Positions 33,341-43,658 of a stretch of 64,000 bases of DNA are shown here, piece by piece. Source of the DNA: Rhizobium sp. BK418 (GTDB lineage: Bacteria > Pseudomonadota > Alphaproteobacteria > Rhizobiales > Rhizobiaceae). Position 1 is the first letter of the stretch; the number at the start of each line of letters is the position of its first letter. A model generated the notes under the pieces. That model was not told the DNA's origin. It saw only the letters and a program-made list of their open reading frames with translations, and searched no databases. The stretch is from NCBI RefSeq assembly GCF_004341105.1, contig NZ_SLZK01000007.1, positions 124,001 through 188,000 of the forward strand, in the 5' to 3' direction. The position numbers and the translations under genes are program-made.

Positions 33341-33598
33341 GAAATATCTCTCTATCGCCAACCCTGCCGGCATTGTCCATTGGCCTGACGCAGGTGGTTG
33401 CAGTCCACGGCAAACACGCCAGCCAACGGGCTGGTCAGGCGGCCGCATCTTCTTTGCCCAAGGGCGGGGCCTTAAAGGCTCAAGAAGAAGACCGTAGCGA
33501 TGTTGAGAGCGATCATTTTCATAGCGGATCAAGGCTATCGGGGTTCGCTGGTAGCGTCAACCGGCTGAGCAGAACATCGAGATCCCAAAGCGCCCCTC

Positions 33599-34528
33599 TC
33601 ATCCAACCCGCCGAAGCGGCTTTGGCTCATCAGATGCGATCGAAACCTCCCTCACCGCTTCATGTACCGACTGCAACACCAGTTCCGCCAATCTGGCGGT
33701 TGCACCATCCGGCTCCGCCTCGGCTCGATGCAACACCAGGCCAAGCTTCGGCAGCTCCGGCAGACCGGCCTCGCCGGGCGCCAGCATCCGCACTTTGCCC
33801 GGTAAGCCAATCGGCGTGCGTACAGTAATGCCGAGCCCGGCAGCTGTCGCCGCCCAGAGGCCGCCGAGACTGGGGCTGACGAAGGAGAGCCGCCAGGAAA
33901 TCCCGGCCTCGTCCAGCACCTTGGTCGCGGCATTCCGCAGCAGGCAGGGAGCTTCGAGTGAAGCAAGCGGCATCGGCTCGCCGCCCGCTGTCCATCCCGA
34001 CAGACCATTCGCCGGGCCGATCCAGCGCATCGGCACATCGGCGATATGCTCGCAATGTGCGGTCATGGTGCCCGCGCTCCAGGCGAGAGCAAGATCAAGC
34101 TTGCCCGTCGTCACGCGTTCGAGAAGTTCAGCATTGCGCACCACCCGTGCCTCGATCCGCACCTTCGGATGCGCGCGTGCAAAACGGCCAAGCACGTCGG
34201 GCAACAGGTTCTCGCCGAAATCCTCCTGCAGGCCGAGCCGTACCCAGCCTTCCAGCTCGACGCTTTGCACCGCTGCGACCGCCTCGTCGTTCAGATCGAG
34301 CAGTCGCCTTGCGTAGGCGAGCATCGTCTCTCCGGCTTCCGTCAGGGCGAGTCCACGCCCGGATTTGCGGAAGATCGCCGTGCCGGCCTGCTCCTCCAGT
34401 TTCTTGAGCTGCGCGCTGACAGCCGATGTCGAGCGTCCCAGCCGGTCGGCCGCCTTGGCGAAATTGCCAAGGTCCATACCGGTCGCAAAGGTTCTCAGCA
34501 CATCCAGATCGAAGGTAATCCGTCGCAT
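33599..34528 (-). CDS. LysR-family transcriptional regulator
   Basis: A 309-residue LysR regulator. The N-terminal winged helix contains DLGNFAKAADRLGRSTSAVS and QLKKLEEQAGTAIFRKSGRG; the effector domain starts around VRLGLQEDFGENLLPDVLGR. The ATG at 34528 gives the usual start MRRITFDLDVLRTF. It is divergent from the tautomerase-cupin-DUF4865 operon and most likely activates it in response to an unknown ligand. An imperfect palindrome lies in the shared promoter region. Confidence 0.93.
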   Translation of the reverse strand: MRRITFDLDVLRTFATGMDLGNFAKAADRLGRSTSAVSAQLKKLEEQAGTAIFRKSGRGLALTEAGETMLAYARRLLDLNDEAVAAVQSVELEGWVRLGLQEDFGENLLPDVLGRFARAHPKVRIEARVVRNAELLERVTTGKLDLALAWSAGTMTAHCEHIADVPMRWIGPANGLSGWTAGGEPMPLASLEAPCLLRNAATKVLDEAGISWRLSFVSPSLGGLWAATAAGLGITVRTPIGLPGKVRMLAPGEAGLPELPKLGLVLHRAEAEPDGATARLAELVLQSVHEAVREVSIASDEPKPLRRVG

Positions 34529-34601
34529 TCCACGATCCCGATTTTCAGGATGATCAATCCATAAAATTCTGATTTTTCGCATTATGGTGTCGTGGCATGC
34601 T

Positions 34602-34623
34602 TATTCTGTCAAGACAAAGAATA
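34602..34623. promoter_or_regulatory. Imperfect palindrome upstream of the tautomerase operon
   Basis: TATTCTGTC (34602-34610) faces GACAAAGAATA (34613-34623) with one extra base in the right arm. It ends 11 bases before the tautomerase ATG and overlaps its leader. It may be an operator for the divergent LysR regulator, although LysR sites are usually T-N11-A motifs farther upstream. Confidence 0.3.
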
Positions 34624-34634
34624 GGAGGCATCCA

Positions 34635-35051
34635 ATGCCATTCGCTCGCATTTCCCTTTTGAAGGGCAAGTCGCCGGACTATCTGCGTAGCCTTTCGGAC
34701 AATATTCACAAGGCCATGGTGGAGACTTTCAACGTGCCGCCAGCCGACCGCTTCCAAGTCATCCACCAGCACGAACCGGGCGAACTGATCTTCGACCGAA
34801 ATTATCTTGCCGGCCCGCGCTCGGATGATTTCGTGTTGATTGCGATCACGACCGGCAAGCCGCGTACCCAGGAAACGCGCAATGCCCTTTTCCGCCGAAT
34901 CGTCGAACTGCTGCAACAGTCGCCCGGCCTGCGTCCGGAAGACGTGATGATTGTCATCTCGACCAGCGAACCAGGCGAATGGTCCTTCGGCGATGGTCTG
35001 GCGCAGATGACCGAGCCCGGTTGGGAAGCGCGCGCGGGAGCTCCATCATGA
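34635..35051 (+). CDS. Tautomerase-family protein
   Basis: A 138-residue member of the 4-oxalocrotonate tautomerase superfamily (longer, Tautomerase_2-like form). After Met removal the N-terminal Pro in MPFARISLLKGKSPDYLRSL would be the catalytic base. The body has FNVPPADRFQVIHQHEPGEL and ends with PEDVMIVISTSEPGEWSFGDG. The ATG at 34635 has AGGAGG upstream. It overlaps the cupin gene by 4 bases, so the three-gene operon is tightly coupled. Confidence 0.88.
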   Translation: MPFARISLLKGKSPDYLRSLSDNIHKAMVETFNVPPADRFQVIHQHEPGELIFDRNYLAGPRSDDFVLIAITTGKPRTQETRNALFRRIVELLQQSPGLRPEDVMIVISTSEPGEWSFGDGLAQMTEPGWEARAGAPS

Positions 35052-35452
35052 GCGAAACTAACCCGAAGACGATGACCATCCGCCGCCCGGGTAATGCTGT
35101 TCGTTCGCCCGAAGGCATCTCGAATGCGCCCTTCTGGGTCGAAATGCTGCTCGACAATCAGGTCGATGGCGAAAACACCGCAATGCGCGCAACCCTGGAT
35201 CCTGGCACGGTCACGCATTGGCATACGCATCCACGCGGCCAGTTGCTCTATGTGCTCTCGGGCATCGGCCTTGTGCAGCGCAAGGACGAGCCGGCCGAAG
35301 AAGTGAGAACTGGCGATGCCATATGGTTTGCGCCCGACGAACTTCACCGGCATGGGGCAGCACCCGACAGTCCCTTCAGCTATCTGAGCGTTCAGGGCTC
35401 AGAGAACGGACATTTCGTCGATTGGTTTGATAGCGAGGAGCCTCAGCCATGA
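35048..35452 (+). CDS. Cupin-domain protein
   Basis: A 134-residue single-cupin protein. The first cupin motif reads TVTHWHTHPRGQLLYVLSGI (metal-binding His pair and Glu position) and the second GDAIWFAPDELHRHGAAPDS. Such proteins are often small metal-dependent enzymes, for instance dioxygenases or decarboxylases. It overlaps both neighbours by 4 bases (ATGA at each junction), which points to one pathway with the tautomerase and DUF4865 protein. Confidence 0.88.
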   Translation: MSETNPKTMTIRRPGNAVRSPEGISNAPFWVEMLLDNQVDGENTAMRATLDPGTVTHWHTHPRGQLLYVLSGIGLVQRKDEPAEEVRTGDAIWFAPDELHRHGAAPDSPFSYLSVQGSENGHFVDWFDSEEPQP

Positions 35453-36000
35453 TGGCCATGCAATATTCCTTCACCCTCCCTGCCGATTACGACATGGAGA
35501 TCATCGATCGCCGTATCCGCGACAAGGGGCCGGCGATGGACGGCTTCCCGCATCTCGGCTTCAAGGCCTTTCTGAGCGCCCGTCGCGGTGAGTTCGGCAG
35601 CCGGGAGAACCTCTATGCGCCCTTTTATCTCTGGAACCAACCGGAAGGCGCCAGCGATTTCATCTGCGGTCCCGGCTTTGCCGCACTCACGGATGCCTTT
35701 GGCCGGCCGCGCATTCGTCACTGGATCGTCTGGCATGCCCATGTCCTGCCGGACCTTGGCAGCGCCCGTTTCGCCGACAGCGAATACCTCGCGATCGAGC
35801 CTCATGTCTCTCTGCCCGGCTTAAGGCAACAGGAGATTGATTTGGCGAAACGGAAAGCCGGCAGCAAACATGTGCTCGCCCGCATCGCTGCCTTCGATCC
35901 GCATGATTGGACGATGGTGCGTTTCGGCCTCTATGCAGAGGCACCGACTATCTCGGGCACTAATCAGATCTATCGCATCGGCCACCTCTCTCGCGATTGA
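35449..36000 (+). CDS. DUF4865 family protein
   Basis: A 183-residue protein starting MMAMQYSFTLPADYDMEIID and containing FPHLGFKAFLSARRGEFGSR and FAPFYLWN-like segments (YAPFYLWNQPEGASDFICGP), the pattern of DUF4865. The fold is probably a dimeric alpha/beta barrel (YdhR-like), but no activity is known. It closes the tautomerase-cupin operon. The combination LysR, tautomerase, cupin, DUF4865 recurs in proteobacteria, to my recollection, and suggests degradation of a small aromatic or keto compound. Confidence 0.8.
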   Translation: MMAMQYSFTLPADYDMEIIDRRIRDKGPAMDGFPHLGFKAFLSARRGEFGSRENLYAPFYLWNQPEGASDFICGPGFAALTDAFGRPRIRHWIVWHAHVLPDLGSARFADSEYLAIEPHVSLPGLRQQEIDLAKRKAGSKHVLARIAAFDPHDWTMVRFGLYAEAPTISGTNQIYRIGHLSRD

Positions 36001-36026
36001 GGCAGCCGAAGCGAGATCGAAAATAG

Positions 36027-36053
36027 AAGCGCCCCTCTCTCGAGGAGCGCTTT
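36027..36053. terminator. Shared terminator hairpin
   Basis: AAGCGC (36027-36032) pairs with GCGCTT (36047-36052) and CCTC (36034-36037) with GAGG (36042-36045), with one internal mismatch. It lies between the convergent DUF4865 and pyruvate kinase genes and has a short T-run on the plus side. Confidence 0.55.
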
Positions 36054-36075
36054 GCATTCTCAGGTCTGAAAAAGA

Positions 36076-37515
36076 TCAGATTCCGCTCTGGCCGTCAGAG
36101 CCGATATAAGCGATGCGCAGCATGTTGGTCGCACCCGGTGTGCCGAGCGGTACGCCGGCGGAGATGATGATGCGATCGCCGGGCTTGCCGAAACCTTCCG
36201 CAGCAACGATGCGGCACGCGCGGTTGACCATGTCGTCGAGGTCGGTCGCATCATGGGTGACGACGCAATGCATGCCCCAGACAACAGAGAGACGGCGAGC
36301 CGTCTTGATGATCGGCGACAGGGCGATGATCGGCACTTGCGGGCGCTCACGAGAAGCGCGAAGGCCGGTCGTGCCGGAAGAGGTATAACAGACAATGGCC
36401 GACAGCTTCAGCGTCTCTGCGATCTGACGGGCAGCGAGCGAAATCGCATCCGCGCCCGTCGCTTCCGGCTGGGCACGCTGGGCATAGATGATGCCCGGAT
36501 AGTGCGGATCCTTTTCAACCGTGCTCGCGATCGAGGCCATCATCGAAACGGATTCGACCGGGTAGGCGCCGGAAGCCGATTCGGCCGACAGCATGATCGC
36601 ATCGGCGCCTTCGAAGACGGCGATCGAAACGTCCGAAACTTCGGCGCGCGTCGGAACCGGCGAGGAGATCATCGATTCCAGCATCTGCGTGGCGACGATG
36701 ACAGGCTTGCCCGAACGACGGCAGGCACGGATGAGCTGCTTCTGGATGCCCGGAACAGCTTCGAGCGGCATTTCGACGCCGAGATCGCCACGCGCGACCA
36801 TCAGCGCATCGGAAAGCTCGATGATTTCCTCGATACGCTCCAGAGCCTGCGGCTTTTCGATCTTCGACATCAGGCCAACGCGACCGCGAGCGATCTTGCG
36901 CACTTCGGCAAGGTCATCGGGGCGCTGGACGAAGGAGAGCGCTACCCAATCAACATCGTCGGTCGCCAGAACCGCATCAAGGTCGGAGCGATCCTTGTCG
37001 GTCAGCGCACCAACGCCAAGGAGCGTGTCCGGCAGACTGACGCCCTTGCGGTCGGAAATGCTGGTACCGGCGATGACGGTCGTAACGATGCTCTTGCCGT
37101 CGCACTTTTCGGCGCGAAGCGCCAGCTTGCCGTCATCGATCAGCAGGCGATGGCCCGGCTGAACGGCTTCGAGAATTTCAGGATGCGGCAGGAAAACGCG
37201 CGTATTGTCGCCGGGGGTATCGATGTTGTCGAGCGTGAAGGTCTGTCCCGGCTTCAGCTCCACCTTCACACTGGCAAACTTGCCGACACGCAGCTTCGGG
37301 CCCTGGAGGTCAGCCAGAATGCCAATCGGCCGACCAGAGCGGGCTTCGACGGCGCGGATACGCTGCACCAGCGTACGCATCACGTCATGGCTCGCGTGGC
37401 TCATGTTGATGCGGAAAATATCGGCACCCGCCTGGTGTAGCTTCTCGATCATCGATTCCTCGGAGGAGGCCGGGCCGAGGGTGGCGAGGATTTTAACTTT
37501 GCGGTTACGCTTCAT
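36076..37515 (-). CDS. pykA: Pyruvate kinase
   Basis: A 479-residue pyruvate kinase converting phosphoenolpyruvate and ADP to pyruvate and ATP. The N-terminal KVKILATLGPASSEESMIEK, FRINMSHASHD, the active-site stretch LMSKIEKPQALERIEEII, MVARGDLGVEMPLE and VATQMLESM are all standard. The ATG at 37515 overlaps the DUF1036 stop by one base, so translation is coupled; the frame upstream is the DUF1036 region in another phase. Confidence 0.97.
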   Translation of the reverse strand: MKRNRKVKILATLGPASSEESMIEKLHQAGADIFRINMSHASHDVMRTLVQRIRAVEARSGRPIGILADLQGPKLRVGKFASVKVELKPGQTFTLDNIDTPGDNTRVFLPHPEILEAVQPGHRLLIDDGKLALRAEKCDGKSIVTTVIAGTSISDRKGVSLPDTLLGVGALTDKDRSDLDAVLATDDVDWVALSFVQRPDDLAEVRKIARGRVGLMSKIEKPQALERIEEIIELSDALMVARGDLGVEMPLEAVPGIQKQLIRACRRSGKPVIVATQMLESMISSPVPTRAEVSDVSIAVFEGADAIMLSAESASGAYPVESVSMMASIASTVEKDPHYPGIIYAQRAQPEATGADAISLAARQIAETLKLSAIVCYTSSGTTGLRASRERPQVPIIALSPIIKTARRLSVVWGMHCVVTHDATDLDDMVNRACRIVAAEGFGKPGDRIIISAGVPLGTPGATNMLRIAYIGSDGQSGI

Positions 37516-38000
37516 CAATTCTGGCTTTCTTGCGTCCCTGGGGTGTCGGAGAGTTGAACCATCCAGCTTCCCTGGCGGCCCGTATCGTATTCCTTGAATC
37601 CCATCTTTTGGTAACCACGGGCATAACAATCCTGTACACCCGTGATCTTGAATTCGTTTTCCGCCACGCACATCTGCACGTCACCCGTCCATCGGCCTCC
37701 CCGGGCGGCGTCTTCTGCGTAGAGGTAATAATAACGCGACTGCAATTCCCCCTCGATCAGCGTGGCGCAGGTCGTTGCCGGCACCTGCCACCAGCCCTCG
37801 GTGACCCAGCCATCCTTCGCCCGGTATCCAATCGCAACGCCAACCAGATTTTGCGTGCCATTGCATACACGGAAATCCGCGCGCGCGGCATCTGCAATGA
37901 AGAATGGCGAGGCGGCTGCAAGAGCGAACAATGCGAGACGGACCAAGGGTCCGGACCGCGTGAGGAAACTTGGCGAGGCTTGAATCAACACGGCTCCCAA
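37515..38000 (-). CDS. DUF1036 family exported protein
   Basis: A 161-residue protein with a signal peptide (LVRLALFALAAASPFFIADA, then ARA) followed by the DUF1036 core: FRVCNGTQNLVGVAIGYRAK, VTEGWWQVPATTCATLIEGE and a conserved Cys pair near VQMCVAENEF and VQDCYARG. The start appears to be a TTG at 38000 with GGAG 4 bases upstream. Function is unknown; the family is periplasmic. Coupling to pyruvate kinase by a one-base overlap is conserved-looking but unexplained. Confidence 0.85.
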   Translation of the reverse strand: MGAVLIQASPSFLTRSGPLVRLALFALAAASPFFIADAARADFRVCNGTQNLVGVAIGYRAKDGWVTEGWWQVPATTCATLIEGELQSRYYYLYAEDAARGGRWTGDVQMCVAENEFKITGVQDCYARGYQKMGFKEYDTGRQGSWMVQLSDTPGTQESQN

Positions 38001-38182
38001 ATAGCTCCACGGTTATTCGTTATCCGTGTCTTCTTGCGCCGCCATCCGGCGAAAGTCAACGCAATGCTAATCGATTATATTTCCTTTCATAACCGTCCGC
38101 CGGGCGCATCTTGTCGCGCTGGCCTAACCCATCACGCTTGAACCAGTTGAAGGCGCATGCAATCACTGACCAAAGACGCAAA

Positions 38183-38992
38183 ATGACAGCAGGCAATTTT
38201 CTGATGGAACATTTCCAACCCTTTGAAATCCTACCTGGCCAACATGACAAAGGCATGGTGATCCTCGGCGATCACGCTATGAACCGCCTGCCTAAGCGAT
38301 ATGACCAGCTCGGCCTGCCGGAAAGCGCCTTCATCAGGCACATAGCCTACGACATCGGAATCGAGGGGCTGGCGCGCAAGCTTTGTGAGCGGCTCGGTGT
38401 TCCCGGCGTACTCGGCGGTTTTTCGCGTCTGTTGATCGACCCCAACCGTGGTGAGGACGATCCGACGCTGATCATGAAAATCTCCGACGGCGCCATTATC
38501 CCCGGCAACCATCCGATATCGGCGGAAGAGTGGAACCACAGGATAGCAACCTTCCATAGACCCTATCACAATGCCGTGTCTGAGACGATCGACAGGGTGG
38601 CGAACGCGACGGGCAAGGCGCCGCTGGTGCTGTCCCTGCACTCGTTTACGCCCGCCTGGAAGGGTGTCCCCCGCCCCTGGCATGCAACGGTGCTCTGGGA
38701 CAGCGACCACCGCGCCGTCGGCCCATTGCTCGAAAAACTGCGGGCCGATTCCGATCTCGTCATCGGCGACAACGAACCCTATGACGGTGCGCTGAAAGGT
38801 GACACCATGTACCGCCATTGCATGATCACAGGCATTCCGCACGCGCTTCTGGAAGTGCGCCAGGACCTCATCGGCGACGAGGCCGGCATCGACGAATGGG
38901 CAGAGCGCTTGGCGCCTATCTTTGCGGAGATGAACGCCGATCCGAGCCTTCATGCATACAGCGTGCATGCTTCACGCACCGGCCCTTATTGA
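38183..38992 (+). CDS. N-formylglutamate amidohydrolase family protein
   Basis: About 269 residues. It carries the family pattern: FRLLIDPNRGEDDPT-like segment (SRLLIDPNRGEDD), HRPYHNAV, VLSLHSFTPAWKG and HALLEVRQDLIGDEAG. HutG-type enzymes release formate from N-formylglutamate in histidine degradation, but no hut gene is nearby and the family has members with other substrates. The ATG at 38183 gives the best alignment; the ribosome site is weak. It is divergent from the DUF1036-pykA operon and precedes DUF1244 by 17 bases. Confidence 0.85.
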   Translation: MTAGNFLMEHFQPFEILPGQHDKGMVILGDHAMNRLPKRYDQLGLPESAFIRHIAYDIGIEGLARKLCERLGVPGVLGGFSRLLIDPNRGEDDPTLIMKISDGAIIPGNHPISAEEWNHRIATFHRPYHNAVSETIDRVANATGKAPLVLSLHSFTPAWKGVPRPWHATVLWDSDHRAVGPLLEKLRADSDLVIGDNEPYDGALKGDTMYRHCMITGIPHALLEVRQDLIGDEAGIDEWAERLAPIFAEMNADPSLHAYSVHASRTGPY

Positions 38993-39009
38993 GTGAAAGG
39001 ACTTGGCTC

Positions 39010-39315
39010 ATGACCACGCTCAGCAAAGAACAGCAGACTGAATTCGAGGCTGCCGCCTTTCGTCGCCTCGTCGCACATCTTCGCGAACGCACCGACGTGC
39101 AGAACATCGACCTGATGAACCTCGCCGGCTTTTGCCGCAACTGCCTGTCCAACTGGTATCGCGAGGCTGCGGAGGCCGAAGGTGTTGACATCAGCAAGGA
39201 CGAATCGCGCGAGATCGTCTACGGCATGCCCTATGAAGACTGGAAGAACCTTCACCAGACGGAAGCATCGCCTGTGCAAAAGGCAGCTTTTGAGGTGAAC
39301 AACCCGCACAAATAG
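39010..39315 (+). CDS. DUF1244 family protein
   Basis: A 101-residue protein with the family signature LAGFCRNCLSNWY (two Cys three residues apart) preceded by QNIDLMN and followed by the acidic ISKDESREIVYGMPYEDWKN. The Cys pair could bind a metal. Function unknown; conserved in alpha- and gammaproteobacteria. It starts 17 bases after the amidohydrolase, with AAAGGA upstream, so it is probably in the same operon, followed by the GapR gene after 89 bases. Confidence 0.88.
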   Translation: MTTLSKEQQTEFEAAAFRRLVAHLRERTDVQNIDLMNLAGFCRNCLSNWYREAAEAEGVDISKDESREIVYGMPYEDWKNLHQTEASPVQKAAFEVNNPHK

Positions 39316-39404
39316 ACTCCACGGCCTCAAATCGCCTTGACGCTGGCTGCACTTCGCGGCAGTCACTGGCAACCCGATGCATTTCCCGAAATCAGGAGAA
39401 CACG

Positions 39405-39668
39405 ATGTCTGATGCACATGGCGTCGCTCGCGATCAGCTTCGCGCTTTTGTCGAGCGCATTGAACGCCTGGAAGAAGAAAAGAAGACCATCGCCGACGAC
39501 ATCAAGGACGTCTATGGCGAAGCCAAGGGCATGGGCTTCGACACCAAGATCCTCAAGAAGGTTGTCGCGCTCCGCAAGAAGGACGAGCAGGAGCGCATGG
39601 AAGAAGATGCAATCCTCGACACCTATCTGCACGCTCTCGGCATGATCGAATCCCCGCCGGAAGGCTGA
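39405..39668 (+). CDS. gapR: GapR/DUF2312 nucleoid-associated protein
   Basis: An 87-residue helical protein reading GVARDQLRAFVERIERLEEE, then DDIKDVYGEAKGMGFDTKIL and KVVALRKKDEQERMEE. This is the DUF2312 (UPF0335) family, whose Caulobacter member GapR binds AT-rich, overtwisted DNA ahead of replication and transcription. Length and the GMGFDTK motif fit exactly. It is followed by an intrinsic terminator. The role in this organism is inferred from the family. Confidence 0.92.
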   Translation: MSDAHGVARDQLRAFVERIERLEEEKKTIADDIKDVYGEAKGMGFDTKILKKVVALRKKDEQERMEEDAILDTYLHALGMIESPPEG

Positions 39669-39692
39669 GGATCTGCTCAACCACGTTTTGCG

Positions 39693-39720
39693 AAAGCCGC
39701 CTTCATGGCGGCTTTTCTTT
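39693..39720 (+). terminator. Intrinsic terminator of gapR
   Basis: AAAGCCGCC (39693-39701) pairs with GGCGGCTTT (39707-39715) across a 5-base loop, followed by TCTTT. Confidence 0.85.
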
Positions 39721-39798
39721 TGCACGGTGACAAACCGTTCATGCCAGCTGAAGATCACGCCTTGCAGGGGATGCGAGCATCTTGCAGCCGGCCATAAA

Positions 39799-39834
39799 AG
39801 CAAAAGCCGCCGGATAATGCCGGCGGCTTTTGCT
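39799..39834 (-). terminator. Perfect 15-bp terminator of the DUF882 gene
   Basis: AGCAAAAGCCGCCGG (39799-39813) and CCGGCGGCTTTTGCT (39820-39834) form an unbroken 15-bp stem with a 6-base loop, 19 bases after the DUF882 stop. The A-rich arm supplies a U-run for minus-strand RNA; it would also work on the plus strand. Confidence 0.85.
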
Positions 39835-39852
39835 CTTCAGAATATGATCCGA

Positions 39853-41727
39853 TCAACGCGTGTTGAACTTGCGCACTTCCATGAAGTTGACGGCCGTGCC
39901 GCTGAAGCGGCCGGGATCGATCGAAGCGGTTTTCTGGAAACCTTCGGCATAGACCGAGGTCGGCTGGGCGCGTAGCGTCTGGCTGACGAAGCGCGGTGCC
40001 TGCACCTTCTTGGAAGCCATTTCCAGACGTGCATTGGTTAGAGCCCACTGCGAGATCATCTTCTGCGTCAGCTTCGGCTCTGTGCGCATCGTCTGACGGC
40101 TTTCGTCGGCCGCTACCGCTTCTTGCTTCGTCGGGCGACCGCCTTTGGTGGGCAGGCCCTGGGCAACCGGGCTGTCGACGACGACAGGCTTCGGCGCGAC
40201 GACAGGTGCAACAAAGCTCGCCGACTTCGTCATCGGTGCAAGCGCGGCAAGCTGCAATGGCGGCTTATCCAGTTCTGGCGGGTTCTTCGGCGCGGCGGCG
40301 TTGATTGCCTGTTCCACCGTCCGCGGCTCCGACGGCGCGTTCACAGCAACCTGCGCGTCACCGTCCTCATCCTGCTTTGCAAGTGCCGCCGCCATGGCGG
40401 GCGAAAGCGCATCCTGATCGGCCTCGTCTTCTGCCGCCTCGGGATCTGCATTCTGTGCAGCGAGCAGGTTCTCGGCAACGGCCGGACGTTCGGCCGGAGT
40501 CGGAACGTTCGTCGACATCAGATTCGGATCGACCGAGGCAAGTTCTGCATCACCCGGAGCGCGACGCGGCCCAAGGAGCGACGGAACCGGAATGCTGTAA
40601 CCACTGAGATCGGCAAAATGCTCCGGCTCCTGCGGCTGGCCTGCCGGCATGGCAGCAAGAGCCTGCTGGGCTGCGTTACCTGCAGACGGCGGCACCAGAG
40701 CATTGGCAACCTCGTTGCCGGCAAGCTGGTTGCTGAAGGCCGGGCGAACCTGCGGCACTGGAGCATTCACGCTTGCGACTTCGGTCTGCTCCTGCGGTGC
40801 GGCAGCCGGAGCAGCCTCAGCCTTTGGCGGCGTCGCCTTGGCGACAGCCACCGGTGTCGTATCCTCCGAATTATCCTCTTCCTCGTCGGCGCCGCCGCCG
40901 AAGAGGTAGGCAAACAGCGTCTTCTGCTTGTGGGGTTCGTCGTCGGAAGCGGAATCAGAGGCGCTCGCCATCATGATCTGGCTGCCATTCGCCATGCGGC
41001 GCTTGTAATCGGCCATCGCCTGCTGGTAGCCCGGCAATGGCTTTCCATCGGCGGGAATGTGAATGGTGTTCCCGTCAGGGAAAAGCTTGACCAATTCGTC
41101 TCGGCTCATGCGCGGCCAGGCGCGAACGCCACCGACATCCATATGCACGAAAGGCGAACCGGACTTCGGATAAAAGCCAACACCGCCGACCTGCATCTTC
41201 ATGCCGATACCGCGCAGCGTGGCGAGCTTCACGTCGGGAATGAAGAAGTCCATCGCCTTGCCGAGCATGTGCTGGCTCTTCTCGGCGACACCGGAATTGC
41301 GCGAGCGACCGCGCAGCATCTCGTTGGTGGCCGGCGAACGGAAACCGCAGACGACGTTGATATAATCCCTCGAGCCGGACTGGCGGTAGACTTCCCAGAT
41401 GAGGTCGAAGAGACGCGGGTCCATCTTCGTCGGCTGATTCTTGCGCCAGTCGCGCAGGAAGCGGTTGAGCTGCTCAAGACCCTTGGGGTCGAACTTGCCA
41501 TTTCGCTTGTAGGTGATGACGGCCTTTTCGCCGGTATGGATGAAATAAAGCTTCAGACTGCGGGTTTCCCCGGCGGCCTGGGATGGTGTGCTTACGAATA
41601 CCGGTGAGGAAACCGCGAGTGCAAGGAGGGCGGCCATCGCCGTCCTAATTGCCTTTCCGCCAATCTTGGCGCACAGCAAGCGCCAGCTCAAGCGCGAAGG
41701 CTTGGTATTCCCATTCAGATTCGGCAA
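39853..41727 (-). CDS. DUF882 (peptidase M15-like) exported protein
   Basis: A 624-residue precursor. A TTG start at 41727 with GGGGA upstream yields an n-region and signal helix (TAMAALLALAVSSPVFVSTP). The folded domain (about 50-210) has the zinc-ligand pattern SQHMLGKAMDFFIP and HMDVGG, as in YcbK/D,D-carboxypeptidase-like DUF882 proteins acting on peptidoglycan. The remaining 400 residues are low-complexity, acidic and Ala/Pro-rich with no known domain, then a conserved-looking end. It is unusually long for the family (about 180 residues in E. coli YcbK). Confidence 0.85.
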   Translation of the reverse strand: MPNLNGNTKPSRLSWRLLCAKIGGKAIRTAMAALLALAVSSPVFVSTPSQAAGETRSLKLYFIHTGEKAVITYKRNGKFDPKGLEQLNRFLRDWRKNQPTKMDPRLFDLIWEVYRQSGSRDYINVVCGFRSPATNEMLRGRSRNSGVAEKSQHMLGKAMDFFIPDVKLATLRGIGMKMQVGGVGFYPKSGSPFVHMDVGGVRAWPRMSRDELVKLFPDGNTIHIPADGKPLPGYQQAMADYKRRMANGSQIMMASASDSASDDEPHKQKTLFAYLFGGGADEEEDNSEDTTPVAVAKATPPKAEAAPAAAPQEQTEVASVNAPVPQVRPAFSNQLAGNEVANALVPPSAGNAAQQALAAMPAGQPQEPEHFADLSGYSIPVPSLLGPRRAPGDAELASVDPNLMSTNVPTPAERPAVAENLLAAQNADPEAAEDEADQDALSPAMAAALAKQDEDGDAQVAVNAPSEPRTVEQAINAAAPKNPPELDKPPLQLAALAPMTKSASFVAPVVAPKPVVVDSPVAQGLPTKGGRPTKQEAVAADESRQTMRTEPKLTQKMISQWALTNARLEMASKKVQAPRFVSQTLRAQPTSVYAEGFQKTASIDPGRFSGTAVNFMEVRKFNTR

Positions 41728-41906
41728 CTCGATCCCCGTCAGACAGTCAATGTCCCGTGCTGTCTCAAATGGTTGTCAATTGCGGTCGCACGATGGCAAA
41801 AATGCCACACATGATCAACCTTTTCTTTACATAGTGAACGAGCCGCTAACAAGTGGTTTATGACGGGTAACCAAACGTGGTTGCCTTATTCTTAATAAAA
41901 ACGCCT

Positions 41907-43451
<1,545 letters not shown>

Positions 43452-43658
43452 TGTCGCCTCACTTCATGCGAAACCTTAAGGCGCACTCTGACAGAAAGGC
43501 TTGAACATCCAGTTTTGAGAAACAATTGCATTTTAACGATTGTGACCGGCCGTTTTCGTGCCGTCACAAGGCCTTTGGCATGCCTGAAACCCCTTGATGC
43601 CGGGCCTTGCCGCGCTTAGACAGTCAAACTGCTATAGAAGAGGAAGAGGAACAGCCCC

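Noticed and set aside
33341..33598. Gene in the gap between the PhyH-like and LysR genes
   Set aside because: The open frame there is just an upstream extension of the PhyH-like gene with no family similarity or ribosome site.
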